From the NCBI GenBank assembly GCA_013911975.1, contig JACESF010000028.1:1-47944 (forward strand): DNA of 47,944 nucleotides, read 5' to 3'. Below the pieces are notes generated by a model. That model worked only from the letters and a program-made list of their open reading frames with translations. It made no database searches and was not told the DNA's origin. Positions within the stretch are counted from its first letter, which is position 1. The number at the start of each line of letters is the position of its first letter. This stretch comes from Hyphomicrobiales bacterium. GTDB lineage: Bacteria; Pseudomonadota; Alphaproteobacteria; Rhizobiales; Xanthobacteraceae. The position numbers were made by a program, and so were the translations under genes. Below are positions 1 through 8,919 of the stretch, in pieces.

Positions 1-19
1 TCAGATCATAGCGCGCCAT
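1..19 (-). CDS. Start of a transposase, IS5-like (partial, runs off the left edge)
   Basis: Only the first codons are visible: Met-Ala-Arg-Tyr-Asp-Leu. Many IS5/IS1031-group transposases start with MARYDL, just ahead of their first helix-turn-helix region. A GAGAGG ribosome-binding site sits about nine bases upstream of the ATG. Nothing of the catalytic DDE domain is in view, so whether the element is intact is unknown. This is an inference from a very short match and could be a coincidence. Confidence 0.4.
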
Positions 20-91
20 TCAAAGACACCTCTCAGCGTCCTTGAATCAGCGCGGGTCCCTCTGCGCAAGATTTATGGGTTCAGAACCTAG
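1..91. mobile_element. Right end of a probable IS5-family insertion sequence
   Basis: The minus strand holds a likely transposase start (codons ending at position 19) preceded by a GAGAGG ribosome-binding site. A candidate terminal repeat reading GGTTCTGAACCC on the minus strand lies at about 77-88. The tetramer CTAG at 88-91 could be the target-site duplication, since several IS5 groups target CTAG or YTAR. Most of the element is outside the window, so the second inverted repeat and the other target copy cannot be checked. The IS5 assignment rests on six residues and the end layout. Confidence 0.45.
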
Positions 92-124
92 CCCGGGCAT
101 GACACGCTGTGCAGCCGGTCCGGC

Positions 125-553
125 CTATTCCGGCTCCCAGCCGGGCGGGGCGAGTTCGAAGCCCTCGAACTGGAAGGCGGGCGCCACGGTGCAGCCCACC
201 AGCGTCCAGGCGCCCAGCGTCTCGGCCGCCTGCCAGGCATGGGGCGGCACCACCGCCTGGGGGCGTTCGCCCGCCGCGAGGTCCGCGCCGAGCACAGGCG
301 CGCTGCGCGTCCCGCAGGGCGCGACGATGCCGAGGCGCAGGGGCGCGCCCGCGTAGAAATGCCAGGTCTCGGACGCGTCCACCCGGTGCCAGTGGGAGCG
401 CTCGCCCGCCGCCAGCAGGAAATAGATGGCGGTGGAGGCGCCGCGCCCGCCGTCCGGGGCGCTCTCCCGGTGGGTTTCCCGGAAATGCCCGCCCTCCGGG
501 TGGGGCTGGAGGCCGAGAAGGGCGATCACCTCCTCGGCGCGCATCTCCCGCAC
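125..553 (-). CDS. Cupin-fold protein, DUF985 family
   Basis: This 142-residue protein matches the DUF985 (Cupin_5) family over its whole length. The characteristic N-terminal stretch LGLQPHPEGGHFRETHR is followed by the cupin strands containing SHWHRVDASETWHFYAG, where the histidines would sit in the barrel, and a C-terminal VGCTVAPAFQFEGFEL segment. Members are small single-domain beta-barrels of unproven function, probably binding a sugar-like or metal-linked ligand in the cytoplasm. It starts five bases after the stop of gloB and reads in the same direction, so the two are probably co-transcribed. The family call is firm, the function is unknown. Confidence 0.88.
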   Translation of the reverse strand: MREMRAEEVIALLGLQPHPEGGHFRETHRESAPDGGRGASTAIYFLLAAGERSHWHRVDASETWHFYAGAPLRLGIVAPCGTRSAPVLGADLAAGERPQAVVPPHAWQAAETLGAWTLVGCTVAPAFQFEGFELAPPGWEPE

Positions 554-557
554 CGGA

Positions 558-1331
558 TCAGCCCTTGAAGCTGTTCTTGCGGGCGCGCAGCTCGGTGAAC
601 ACGGCGGCGCTGTCCGCTTCGCCGAGGCCGAGGCGGGCGGCCATCTCCGGGTCGTCGGCCCGCAGGAAGGGGTTGGTCAGCTTCTCGTCGCCGAGGCGGG
701 TGGGGATGGTGGGCCGCCCGTCCGCCCGCGCTGCCTGCGCCTCGCCGAAGCGGGCCTGGAGGGCGCCGTTGTCCGGGTCCACGCTCAGGGCGAACTTGGC
801 GTTGGCGATGGTGTATTCGTGGCCCACATAGATGGCGAGGTCGTCCGGCAGGGTGCGCAGCCGCTGGAGCGACTTCCACAGGACCGGCGGCTCGCACTCG
901 ATGGGTCGCCCGCAACCCATGACGAACAGGGTGTCGCCCGCGAACAGCAGGCGCTCGTCCTCGAACAGATAGACCACATGGCCGGCGGTGTGGCCGGGCG
1001 TCTCCATGACGCGGCCGATGAGCGAGCCCACCGCCACCGGGTCGCCGTCCACCACTTCCACGTCGATGCCGGGAATGGAGGCCGCCTCGGCCTTGGGGCC
1101 GACCACGGTGGCGTTGAAGCGCGCCTTGAGGGCGGGGACGCCATCCACATGGTCCGCATGGTGGTGCGTGACGAGGATCTGGTTGGGCGTCCAGCCTTCC
1201 CGCTCCAGCGCGGCGAGGACCGGTGCCACCTCGGGCACATCGACAACCGCCGTGGCCTGCGACACCGGGTCATGGATCAGCACGGCGAAATTGTCGGCGA
1301 GGCAGGGCACGATCCGAATCTCGGCAGCCAT
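558..1331 (-). CDS. gloB: Hydroxyacylglutathione hydrolase (glyoxalase II)
   Basis: GloB hydrolyses S-lactoylglutathione to D-lactate and glutathione, the second step of cytoplasmic methylglyoxal detoxification. The 257-residue length is typical. The metallo-beta-lactamase metal motif THHHADH is at residues 55-61, followed by the substrate-side segments TPGHTAGHVVY and LFAGDTLFVMGCGR, and by the C-terminal glyoxalase II domain with YVGHEYTIANAKFA. The ATG at 1331 is supported by an AGGAGAC ribosome-binding site five bases upstream. It heads a two-gene leftward unit with the DUF985 protein and diverges from a methyltransferase gene, an arrangement I recall from other Hyphomicrobiales. Confidence 0.95.
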   Translation of the reverse strand: MAAEIRIVPCLADNFAVLIHDPVSQATAVVDVPEVAPVLAALEREGWTPNQILVTHHHADHVDGVPALKARFNATVVGPKAEAASIPGIDVEVVDGDPVAVGSLIGRVMETPGHTAGHVVYLFEDERLLFAGDTLFVMGCGRPIECEPPVLWKSLQRLRTLPDDLAIYVGHEYTIANAKFALSVDPDNGALQARFGEAQAARADGRPTIPTRLGDEKLTNPFLRADDPEMAARLGLGEADSAAVFTELRARKNSFKG

Positions 1332-1440
1332 AACCGTCTCCTAAAGGCTCGAAGGTGCCCCTGAGTAGCACGACGCGGTGCCGGGGCAACCCTCATCACG
1401 CCCCTTGGACGTGCTATAAAGCAAGCGTGAAGGGGGAGGC

Positions 1441-2169
1441 ATGTTCCTCGACGTCGTCGATCTGCGCAGCTTCTATGCCCAGCCGCTGGGGGGTGTGACG
1501 CGGCGGCTGCTGGGGCGCGCGATCCGCGCCCGCATGCCGGATGTGCGCGGGCTCACCGTCCTCGGCATCGGCTACGCGACCCCCTATCTCGGCGTGTTCC
1601 GCGAAGAGGCGGAGTGCTGCCTCGCCCTCATGCCGGCGGCCCAGGGCGTGGTGCGCTGGCCCTCCGCCGCCCCCACCCTGGCGGCCCTCGCGGACGAGGG
1701 CGCGCTGCCGCTCCCCACCGCCTCCATCGACCGGGTGGTGGCGGTCCATCTTCTGGAAATGACGCCCGATGCCGCCGCCGCCCTGCGGGAAGTCTGGCGC
1801 GTGCTGGCGCCGGGCGGGCGGCTCCTGGCGGTGGTGCCGAGCCGCCGGGGCGTCTGGGCGCGCCTCGACACCACCCCGTTCGGCAATGGCCGCCCCTTCT
1901 CGCGCGGGCAGGTGGTGCGGCTGCTGCGCGAGGCGCTGTTCACGCCGGTGGGGTGGGACGAGGCGCTGTATTTCCCGCCGGTCTCCTCCCGCTGGCTGCT
2001 GCGCACGGCGGTGGCGTGGGAGCGCATGGGCGGCGGGCTCTCGCTGCCGTTCGCGGGGGTGCATATCGTGGAGGCGACGAAGCAGCTCTACCGGCCCGCG
2101 CCGGTGAAGCGCCCCTCGCTGGTGCCGTCGCTGGAGCCAGTGTTCGGCCAGGGCGTCCCGGCGGGCTGA
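1441..2169 (+). CDS. Class I SAM-dependent methyltransferase, substrate unknown
   Basis: A 242-residue protein with a methyltransferase-11-like core. The motif I region is LTVLGIGYATPYL (a degenerate GxGxG loop), followed by an acidic-hydrophobic DRVVAVHLLE strand and the LREVWRVLAPGGRLLAVVPSR segment typical of class I enzymes. The C-terminal part (SSRWLLRTAVAWERMG) looks like an amphipathic cap. It diverges from gloB across a 109-bp gap, has a GGGGAGG ribosome-binding site before the ATG, and converges on metW with seven bases between the stops. Substrate cannot be told. The weak motif I leaves room for a catalytically altered member. Confidence 0.85.
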   Translation: MFLDVVDLRSFYAQPLGGVTRRLLGRAIRARMPDVRGLTVLGIGYATPYLGVFREEAECCLALMPAAQGVVRWPSAAPTLAALADEGALPLPTASIDRVVAVHLLEMTPDAAAALREVWRVLAPGGRLLAVVPSRRGVWARLDTTPFGNGRPFSRGQVVRLLREALFTPVGWDEALYFPPVSSRWLLRTAVAWERMGGGLSLPFAGVHIVEATKQLYRPAPVKRPSLVPSLEPVFGQGVPAG

Positions 2170-2176
2170 GCGCCCG

Positions 2177-2830
2177 TCAGGTCTTGCGCGTGAGCAGGAA
2201 CACCGCCTGCTCGCCCAAAAGGTTCCACACCGACCAGGGCAGGTTGAAGCGCACGGGGTGGCCCGAGGAATCCAGCGCCACCGCCTTTTCCATGCGCGCG
2301 CCCATCAGCTCCACCAGGTCCACGAAGTCGCGGATGGTGCAGAAATGGATGTTGGGCGTCTCGTACCAGGCGAGCGGCATGTTCTCCGTCACCGGCATGC
2401 GGCCATGCAGAAGCAGGTCCACCCGCGAGCGCCAGTGGCCGAAATTGGGGAAGGACACGATGGCGTGCTGGCCGATGCGCAGCATCTGCTCCAGCACCCA
2501 GCGGGGGCGCCGGGTGGCCTGGAGCGTCTGGGACAGGATCACATAGTCGAACGCGTCGTCGGGATAGTGGGCGAGGTCCACGTCCGCGTCGCCCTGCACC
2601 ACGGCAAGGCCGCGCGCCACGCCCGCATTCACCCCTTCGCGGGAGAGTTCGATGCCGCGCGCGTCGCAGCCGCGCGCCGTGGCGAGCAGTTCAAGCAGCG
2701 CGCCGTCGCCCGAGCCCACGTCCAGCACGCGCGCGCCCTGGGCCACCATCTCGGCCACCACCATGTGGTCGATACGCACGCCGGTCTCGGGGTTCACGGC
2801 CGGCACGGACGGAGTCACGGGTCCGCTCAT
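2177..2830 (-). CDS. metW: Methionine biosynthesis protein MetW
   Basis: MetW is a 200-220 residue methyltransferase-fold protein that works with MetX in methionine synthesis; in some species it is needed for full homoserine acetyltransferase activity. This 217-residue copy has the SAM-fold motif [16 protein letters not shown], the [27 protein letters not shown] stretch diagnostic of MetW, and [11 protein letters not shown]. Its ATG overlaps the metX stop in an ATGA, so translation is coupled and the products are made together. A catalytic methyl transfer has not been shown for the family. Confidence 0.95.
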   Translation of the reverse strand: MSGPVTPSVPAVNPETGVRIDHMVVAEMVAQGARVLDVGSGDGALLELLATARGCDARGIELSREGVNAGVARGLAVVQGDADVDLAHYPDDAFDYVILSQTLQATRRPRWVLEQMLRIGQHAIVSFPNFGHWRSRVDLLLHGRMPVTENMPLAWYETPNIHFCTIRDFVDLVELMGARMEKAVALDSSGHPVRFNLPWSVWNLLGEQAVFLLTRKT

Positions 2831-4038
2831 CGCGTGCGCGCCGGGGGAAGCCCGGCTGCCTTGGCCGCGCTGTCCAGGAAGCCGCGCGCGATGCCGGTCA
2901 GCTCGGGCTCGTCCAGAAGGAAGGCGTCGTGGCCCTTGTCGCTGTCGATCTCCGCGAAGGAGACGCTGGCGCCGGAAGCGTTCAGGGCGTGGACCACGGT
3001 GCGCGAATCCTGGGTGGGGAACAGCCAGTCGCTGGTGAAGGAGACGAGGCAGAAGCGCGTCTTGCTGCCCCGGAAGGCATTGGCGAGCACGCCGTCATAG
3101 TCGGCGGCGAGGTCGAAATAATCCATGGCCCGCGTGACGTAGAGATAGGAATTGGGATCGAACCGCTGCACGAAGCTCTCGCCCTGGTGGCGCAGATAGC
3201 TCTCCACCTGGAAATCGGCGTCGAATCCGAACGTGGGCAAGGCCCGGTTCTGCAGGCGGCGGCCGAACTTCCGGTGCAGCGCCTGGTCGGACATGTAGGT
3301 GATGTGCGCGGCCATGCGCGCCACCGCGAGCCCGCGATGGGGCGTGACGCCCTGCTGGAGATAATGGCCGCCATGCCATTCCGGGTCGGCCATCACCGCC
3401 TGCCGCCCCACCTCGTGGAACGCGATGTTCTGGGCGGAATGGCGCGCGGCGGTGGCGATGGGCAGGGCCGTGCGCACCCGCTCGGGATAGCTCGCCGCCC
3501 ATTGCAGCACCTGCATGCCGCCCATGGAGCCGCCCGCCACGCACAGAAGCTCGTCGATGCCCAGGTGGTCGAGCAGCTTGGCCTGCGCATTCACCATGTC
3601 GCGGATGGTGACGAGCGGCATGTCGAGGCCATAGGGGCCGCCGGTGGCCGGATTGCGGGAGGCCGGGCCCGTGGTGCCCATGCAGCCGCCCAGCACGTTC
3701 GAGCAGATGACGAAGAAGCGCTCCGTGTCGATGGGCTTGCCGGGGCCCACCAGGGTCTCCCACCAGCCGGGCTTTCCGGTGACGGGATTGGCGTTGGCCA
3801 CATGCTGGTCGCCGGTCAAGGCGTGGCACACGAGCACGGCGTTGGAGCGCGCGGCGTTCGGCTCGCCATAGGTCTGGTAGGCGATCTGAAGGTCCGGCAG
3901 CAGCACGCCGGCATCGAGCTTCAGCGGCGCCTCGCGGCCGAAACGCACCACGGGCGAATGCGGCGCGTCCGCTTCCCGGCGCGCCCGCGCATCTTCCGCC
4001 GCTTCAGGGGGGGCGGCCACTTCGACCAGAGGCTCCAT
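2827..4038 (-). CDS. metX: Homoserine O-acetyltransferase
   Basis: MetX acetylates homoserine with acetyl-CoA, activating it for sulfhydrylation in methionine synthesis. The 403-residue protein has the alpha/beta-hydrolase core: [16 protein letters not shown] near the start, the nucleophile elbow [13 protein letters not shown], and the late [16 protein letters not shown] segment carrying the catalytic His. The oxyanion-side [12 protein letters not shown] motif is also present. I chose the ATG at 4038 because residues become family-like just after it; the frame stays open 87 codons further upstream but that stretch is low-complexity Arg/Pro. No SAM-II riboswitch is evident in the leader. It is followed by metW through an ATGA overlap. 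Confidence 0.94.
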   Translation of the reverse strand: MEPLVEVAAPPEAAEDARARREADAPHSPVVRFGREAPLKLDAGVLLPDLQIAYQTYGEPNAARSNAVLVCHALTGDQHVANANPVTGKPGWWETLVGPGKPIDTERFFVICSNVLGGCMGTTGPASRNPATGGPYGLDMPLVTIRDMVNAQAKLLDHLGIDELLCVAGGSMGGMQVLQWAASYPERVRTALPIATAARHSAQNIAFHEVGRQAVMADPEWHGGHYLQQGVTPHRGLAVARMAAHITYMSDQALHRKFGRRLQNRALPTFGFDADFQVESYLRHQGESFVQRFDPNSYLYVTRAMDYFDLAADYDGVLANAFRGSKTRFCLVSFTSDWLFPTQDSRTVVHALNASGASVSFAEIDSDKGHDAFLLDEPELTGIARGFLDSAAKAAGLPPARTR

Positions 4039-4102
4039 GGGCGCCACCAAGCGACGCGGCGCCGCCGGTGTCAAGACGATTGGAGGGTGCGCCGCAGCAT
4101 TG

Positions 4103-4405
4103 TCAGCGGCGCGGTTCCCCCTGGCAGAGCGGGTCGATCTGCTTGCAGCCGAACACGTTGAGGTTCTCCGGCGATTGCGGCAGCCCCTTCGTGTCGCGCG
4201 AGCGGATGGTGCCGGTGGCGCCGGGGTCCCAGGCTGGCGCGTTTTCGGCCGGGTGGGCGGTGCCGGGCGTCGCCGCCGGGTCCGGCACGAGCGCGCCATT
4301 GGGCTGGCGCGGCGCGGTGGCCGGCGCGTCCTGCGCGAAGGCGGGGGTCATGAGGGCGAGGCCGGCGACGGCGGAAAGGGCAAGGGCAGGGAGGGTGAGA
4401 CGCAT
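4103..4405 (-). CDS. Small secreted protein of unknown function
   Basis: This 100-residue protein starts with a clear Sec signal peptide ([19 protein letters not shown], then TPAFAQ with likely cleavage after AFA or AFAQ). The mature part is about 76 residues, rich in Pro and Ala, and ends in [13 protein letters not shown], whose two cysteines could form a disulfide in the periplasm. A GAGGAGA ribosome-binding site lies eight bases before the ATG. It lies 64 bp upstream of the metX start and reads in the same direction. I do not recognise a family. The start choice is firm, the function unknown. Confidence 0.75.
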   Translation of the reverse strand: MRLTLPALALSAVAGLALMTPAFAQDAPATAPRQPNGALVPDPAATPGTAHPAENAPAWDPGATGTIRSRDTKGLPQSPENLNVFGCKQIDPLCQGEPRR

Positions 4406-4556
4406 GGACGTGTCTCCTCGGCGGGTCTTTTCAGTCCAACCTGACGGGCGGGGTCCGGTTCCATGGGGAACGGAGCGGGATCGGGCGCGGGCACCTGATT
4501 CGGAGCCCCTTTGTGCGCGCTGCGTTCTCCCGAGGCGGGACGCGCCGGCGCGGGAT

Positions 4557-4571
4557 GTCCCGTTTCGGGAC
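4557..4571. other. Hairpin in the 278-bp gap before the helicase gene
   Basis: GTCCCG, TTT, CGGGAC form a perfect short stem-loop. It is enclosed by outer arms GGATG (4553-4557) and CATCC (about 4575-4579). The whole gap 4406-4683 is divergent between the secreted-protein gene and the helicase gene and must hold both promoters. I see no convincing -35/-10 pair. The hairpin could be a leader structure or a protein-binding site. Confidence 0.35.
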
Positions 4572-4683
4572 GGGCATCCGGCGCGGGGAACAAAGCGCGC
4601 CTCGGCCCCAGACAGCGATTCGCTCACGCTCCGTTCCGCCCGTGTTCGCGCGGCGGGTGGCGCAATGGCCCCGGCGTCCCGAT

Positions 4684-7600
4684 ATGATACAGACCCAACC
4701 CACCCGCACCGGATCTCGTACAGCGCCCATGGATGACGTCGCCAAACTGCCTGTGCTGCCGCGTTCGATCCGGGCGCGGGGCGTCACGGCGGTGCTCGGA
4801 CCCACCAATACCGGCAAGACCCATCTCGCCATCGAGCGCATGCTCGGCCACGAGAGCGGCCTCATCGGCCTGCCGCTGCGCCTGCTGGCGCGCGAGGTGT
4901 ACCAGCGCGTGGTGGAGCGGGTGGGCCCCAAGCAGGTGGCGCTCATCACCGGCGAGGAAAAGATCAAGCCGCCCAATCCGCGTTATTGGGTGGCGACCGT
5001 GGAGGCCATGCCCCGCGACCTGGACGTGGCCTTCGTCGCCATCGACGAGATCCAACTCGCGTGCGACTTCGACCGGGGCCACGTCTTCACCAACCGGCTG
5101 CTGAACCGGCGCGGCCGCCACGAGACGCTGGTGCTGGGCGCGGCCACCATGCGCCCGCTGCTGGAGCGGCTTTTGCCGGGTCTCACCGTCTCGGTGCGCC
5201 CGCGCCTGTCCACCTTGTCCTTCGCGGGCGAGAAGAAGATCACCCGCCTGCCGCCACGCTCGGCCATCGTCGCCTTCTCGGCGGACGAGGTCTATGCCAT
5301 CGCCGAGCTGATCCGCCGCCAGCGGGGCGGGGCGGCGGTGGTGATGGGCGCGCTCTCCCCGCGCACCCGCAACGCCCAGGTGGAGCTCTACCAGAGCGGC
5401 GACGTGGATTATCTGGTGGCCACCGATGCCATCGGCATGGGCCTCAACCTCGACGTGGACCATGTGGCCTTCGCCTCGGACCGCAAGTTCGACGGCTGGC
5501 AGTTCCGCCGCCTGAATCCCTCCGAGATGGCCCAGATCGCCGGCCGCGCCGGTCGCGCCACGCGGGACGGGACGTTCGGAACCACCGGCCGCTGCCCGCC
5601 GTTCGAGCCGGAACTTGTGGAGCGCCTGGAAAGCCATGTGTTCGACACCGCCAAGGTGTTGCAATGGCGCAACGCGGTACCTGATTATTCCTCGGTGAAG
5701 GCGCTCCAGGCCAGCCTCGCCGCCCCGCCGCGCGAGGAGGGCCTGACCCGCGCGCCCACCGCCGACGACGTGCAAGTGTTGGAAATCATGGGCCGGGAGG
5801 CCGATGTGCAGGGCCGCGCCAGCGCTCCGGCGGTGGTGGAACGGCTCTGGGACGTGTGCCAGGTGCCGGACTATCGGAAGATTTCCCCGGGGGCCCATGC
5901 GGAGCTTGTGCGCACCCTTTTCGACCATGTGGGGACAGGGGGTCGCATCCCCGACGAGTGGTTCGCGCGTCAAATCGCCTTGACCGATCGCCCGGAAGGG
6001 GACATCGACACGCTGTCGAGACGGATCGCGCAGGTGAGGACCCTCACCTACGTTGCCAACCGCCCCGACTGGCTCAAGGATCCGGACCACTGGCAAGGCG
6101 TCACGAGAGGGGTCGAGGACAAGCTGTCCGATGCGCTTCACGAGCGGTTGGCACAACGCTTCGTGGATCGACGGACCAGCGTGCTCATGCGGCGCCTGCG
6201 AGAGAACAAGATGCTCGAAACTGAGATCAGCAAGACCGGCGACGTCACCGTGGAGGGCCACAAGATCGGCCACCTCCAGGGCTTCCAATTCGCGCCCGAC
6301 CCTTCCGCCGGCGGCGAGGAGGCCAAGGCCCTGCGCGCCGCGGCCCAGAAGGCCCTGGCAGGTGAGATCGAGGCTCGGGCGACGCGGCTTGCCGCCGCCG
6401 TGGACGAGGCCTTCGTGCTCACCGCCGACGGCACGGTCCGCTGGATCGGCGAGCCGGTGGCCAAGCTCATCCCCGGCGACACGGTGCTGGCGCCCCGCTT
6501 CAAGATCATCGCCGACGAGCACCTGACCGGCCCGGCCCGCGATCAGGTGGAGGCGCGCCTCGCCTTGTGGGTGAAGGCCCATGTGGAGAAGCTGCTGGGC
6601 GCCCTCACCAAGCTCGCCGAGGCGCCGGACCTCGTGGGTATCGCGCGCGGCATCGCCTTCCAGATCGTGGAAAGCCTCGGCGTGCTGGAGCGCACCAAGG
6701 TGGGCGAGGAGATGAAGACCCTCGACCAGCCCGCCCGGGCCACCCTGCGCGGCTACGGGGTGCGGTTCGGCGCCCATCACATCTACCTGCCCGCACTGCT
6801 GAAGCCCGCGCCCCGCGCGCTGGCGCTGGAGCTCTATGCGCTGAAGCATGGCGGCCTCGCCCAGAAGGGCCTGGACGAGCTGCCGAGCCTCGCCGCCTCG
6901 GGCCGGACCTCCATTCCCGTGGACCACGAGATCCAGAAGGGCCTGTACCGGGCCGCCGGCTTCCGCGTGTGCGGCGAGCGCGCGGTGCGCGTGGACATCC
7001 TGGAGCGTCTCGCGGACCTCATCCGCCCGGCTCTCGCCTGGCGGCCGCAGTCTCCCGGCCCCAAGCCGGCGGGCGCTGTGGACGGGCGCGGCTTCACCGT
7101 CACCGTGGGCATGACCTCGCTCGCGGGCTGCTCGGGTGAGGATTTCGCCTCCATCCTGAAGTCGCTGGGCTACCGCATGGAGCGCCGCGCGGCGCCCGCG
7201 CCGGAGGCCGAGGCCCCCGCCGCCCCGGTGGTGGAAGACCTCGCCCCCGCGCCGGAAGGCGCCATCGAGGCGGACCTGCTGTTCGATCCTGTGGAGCCGT
7301 CCTCGGAGATCGAGGCCATCGCGGAAGCCACGCTGGATGACGCGGGCGCGCCTGCCGCGGCCGAAAGCGCCGAGGCTGTCGAAGCCGAAGCCGAAGCCGA
7401 AGCCGAAATCGTCGAGGCCGTCGAGGCCGAGGCCCCGTCTGCTCCGGCCGAGGAGGCCGCCGAGGCCGAAGCCGTCGCCGAACTGGTGGCGGAAACCGCC
7501 GATCCCACCGCCGCCGAGACGGCGGCCGAGGTGGGCGTTCCGGCCGAGGCCGGGGGCGAGGCTCCCGTGGCCGCCGAGGCGGCGGAAGCCTCCGAGCCGG

Positions 7601-8058
7601 CCCTCATCGAAGTCTGGCGGCCCGGCCGTCCCCCGGGCGCGCCGCGCCGCGATCGCCCCCATGGTGAGCGTGGTCACGGCGAGCGTGGGCAGGGGGACCG
7701 CGGCCAGGGCGAGCGGAACCAGGGCGAGCGCGGCTCCGGCCATCATCGCAACCGCGAGGGTGACGAGCGCCGCGAGGGCGGCCGTCCGCAGCATCGCCAC
7801 GGCAACCGTCCGCAGCGCTCCGGGGAGACCCGCGAAGGCGGCGCGCCGGGTGCCGAGGGCGAGCGCCAGTCCCGTCCGCCCCGTGGCGACCGGCCGTTCC
7901 GCTCCCGTCCCGAGGGCGAGGGCCAGCGCGGTCCGCGCCCCGAGCGCGTCCAGGTCCACCAGGACCGGCGCCGCGAGAAGCAGGCCGATCCCGACAGCCC
8001 CTTCGCCGCCCTTGCCGCGCTCAAGGCGCGCCTGGAGGCGGAGAAGAAAGGCGGCTGA
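4684..8058 (+). CDS. SUV3-like DExH-box helicase with long acidic and basic C-terminal tail
   Basis: A 1124-residue superfamily 2 helicase of the type shared by alphaproteobacteria and mitochondrial SUV3, expected to unwind RNA. Walker A is GPTNTGKTHLAIERM (Lys45), followed by motif Ia LPLRLLAREVY, the SUV3-type motif II DEIQ (121-124), a motif III-like LGAATMRPL and motif VI QIAGRAGRA. After the helicase core and SUV3-like C domains (to about 870), the tail is first Glu/Ala-rich, then an Arg/Gly-rich segment of GERG-like repeats likely to bind RNA. The start could instead be the ATG at 4729; neither has a good ribosome-binding site. It abuts the S4 protein gene (TGA directly followed by GTG), suggesting a shared RNA-related role. 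Confidence 0.9.
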   Translation: MIQTQPTRTGSRTAPMDDVAKLPVLPRSIRARGVTAVLGPTNTGKTHLAIERMLGHESGLIGLPLRLLAREVYQRVVERVGPKQVALITGEEKIKPPNPRYWVATVEAMPRDLDVAFVAIDEIQLACDFDRGHVFTNRLLNRRGRHETLVLGAATMRPLLERLLPGLTVSVRPRLSTLSFAGEKKITRLPPRSAIVAFSADEVYAIAELIRRQRGGAAVVMGALSPRTRNAQVELYQSGDVDYLVATDAIGMGLNLDVDHVAFASDRKFDGWQFRRLNPSEMAQIAGRAGRATRDGTFGTTGRCPPFEPELVERLESHVFDTAKVLQWRNAVPDYSSVKALQASLAAPPREEGLTRAPTADDVQVLEIMGREADVQGRASAPAVVERLWDVCQVPDYRKISPGAHAELVRTLFDHVGTGGRIPDEWFARQIALTDRPEGDIDTLSRRIAQVRTLTYVANRPDWLKDPDHWQGVTRGVEDKLSDALHERLAQRFVDRRTSVLMRRLRENKMLETEISKTGDVTVEGHKIGHLQGFQFAPDPSAGGEEAKALRAAAQKALAGEIEARATRLAAAVDEAFVLTADGTVRWIGEPVAKLIPGDTVLAPRFKIIADEHLTGPARDQVEARLALWVKAHVEKLLGALTKLAEAPDLVGIARGIAFQIVESLGVLERTKVGEEMKTLDQPARATLRGYGVRFGAHHIYLPALLKPAPRALALELYALKHGGLAQKGLDELPSLAASGRTSIPVDHEIQKGLYRAAGFRVCGERAVRVDILERLADLIRPALAWRPQSPGPKPAGAVDGRGFTVTVGMTSLAGCSGEDFASILKSLGYRMERRAAPAPEAEAPAAPVVEDLAPAPEGAIEADLLFDPVEPSSEIEAIAEATLDDAGAPAAAESAEAVEAEAEAEAEIVEAVEAEAPSAPAEEAAEAEAVAELVAETADPTAAETAAEVGVPAEAGGEAPVAAEAAEASEPALIEVWRPGRPPGAPRRDRPHGERGHGERGQGDRGQGERNQGERGSGHHRNREGDERREGGRPQHRHGNRPQRSGETREGGAPGAEGERQSRPPRGDRPFRSRPEGEGQRGPRPERVQVHQDRRREKQADPDSPFAALAALKARLEAEKKGG
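7381..7404 (+). repeat. Four tandem GAAGCC hexamers inside the helicase gene
   Basis: Perfect copies encode Glu-Ala repeats in the acidic tail. The 6-bp unit keeps frame, so copy-number change would alter tail length without breaking the gene. Further imperfect GAGGCC/GAAGCC units flank it up to about 7480. Confidence 0.8.
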
Positions 8059-8352
8059 GTGCGCGAGCCAGCCGCCTCGGAATTCGCACCCCCGGCCCGC
8101 CAGCGGCTGGACCTGTGGCTGTGGCACGCGCGCGTCGTTCGCGCCCGTGCCGCCGCCGCGGGACTGGTGCGCGAAGGCCATGTGCGGGTGGACGGCGCGC
8201 GCACCACCAGCGCGGGCCATATGCTCCGTGCCGGACAGGTGGTGACGGTCAGCCTCGACCACGCGGTCCGCGTCTTGCGGGTGATCGGCTTTTCCGAGCG
8301 GCGCGAGGATGCTACATCAGCCCTTGCGACTTATGAGGAAATTACAGATTAG
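8059..8352 (+). CDS. S4-domain RNA-binding protein, Hsp15-like
   Basis: A 97-residue protein with an S4 fold: [31 protein letters not shown] is the two-helix RNA-binding core, followed by a strand pair around [23 protein letters not shown]. Hsp15 binds free 50S subunits carrying nascent chains and helps recycle them. The start is a GTG at 8059, right after the helicase stop, so the two are likely translationally coupled. A basic tail as in E. coli HslR is absent or short, so general S4 RNA binding is safer than strict Hsp15 orthology. Confidence 0.9.
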   Translation: MREPAASEFAPPARQRLDLWLWHARVVRARAAAAGLVREGHVRVDGARTTSAGHMLRAGQVVTVSLDHAVRVLRVIGFSERREDATSALATYEEITD

Positions 8353-8402
8353 TCGCGTCAAATGCGCCGGATCGTGCCGGTCCGGCCATAAGGAACACGT
8401 CA

Positions 8403-8738
8403 ATGACCTATGTCGTCACCGAGAACTGCATCCGCTGCAAATACACGGATTGCGTCTCTGTGTGCCCGGTGGATTGCTTCTACGAAGGCGAGAACATGCT
8501 CGTCATCCATCCGGACGAATGCATCGATTGCGGCGTGTGCGAGCCGGAATGCCCCGCCGAGGCCATCAAGCCGGACACCGAGGGCGGCCTTGAGAAATGG
8601 CTCGCGCTGAACGCCGAATATGCCAAGACCTGGCCGAACATCACCATCAAGCGGGATGCCCCGCCCGATGCCAAGGAATGGGACGGCAAGCCCGGCAAGG
8701 AAGAGCTGTTCAATCCGGAGCCCGGCACCGGGGACTGA
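8403..8738 (+). CDS. fdxA: 7Fe ferredoxin FdxA
   Basis: A 111-residue ferredoxin of the 3Fe-4S/4Fe-4S type. The N-terminal half has [21 protein letters not shown] and [16 protein letters not shown], the two cluster-binding cysteine sets, followed by a C-terminal extension (residues about 60-111, [18 protein letters not shown]) that is standard in the FdxA subfamily. It is a small cytoplasmic electron carrier, partner not identifiable from the context. An AAGGAA ribosome-binding site lies before the ATG. It follows the S4 gene by 50 bp and may be in the same transcript. Confidence 0.96.
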   Translation: MTYVVTENCIRCKYTDCVSVCPVDCFYEGENMLVIHPDECIDCGVCEPECPAEAIKPDTEGGLEKWLALNAEYAKTWPNITIKRDAPPDAKEWDGKPGKEELFNPEPGTGD

Positions 8739-8779
8739 GGTCTCGGCTCCGTCTGAGGGCCCCGTGCGCTCGTTTCATT

Positions 8780-8817
8780 GACGCACGCGATGCGCCGCAG
8801 GAAGCAGCGCGTGCGTC
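8780..8817. repeat. Perfect 10-bp inverted repeat downstream of fdxA
   Basis: GACGCACGCG and CGCGTGCGTC are separated by 18 bases in the 181-bp convergent gap between fdxA and the next leftward gene. There is no T-tract on either side, so it is a weak terminator candidate; a protein-binding dyad is possible. Confidence 0.55.
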
Positions 8818-8919
8818 GTGGGCCGGTGGGATTGTGACGTTCGAGTTGGCGCCCGCTGCCCCCCTGACGGCACGCGACTGTGCATGGCCTGGGAGCATCC
8901 GGGCTGCATGGCCCGCCCG

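Noticed and set aside
4039..4102. SAM-II riboswitch upstream of metX
   Set aside because: SAM-II aptamers are common before metX/metA in this class, but the leader lacks the conserved GCTAAA-like pseudoknot segment.
2827..4299. Longer MetX starting at 4299
   Set aside because: The extra 87 codons are Arg/Pro/Ala-rich without family match and overlap the secreted-protein gene on the same strand.
7378..7480. CRISPR-like short repeat array
   Set aside because: The GAAGCC units are tandem, without spacers, and lie in frame in a coding region.
4624..8262. Very long open frame opposite the helicase gene
   Set aside because: It is His/Gly/Arg-rich with no domain, the usual shadow of a GC-rich gene on the other strand.
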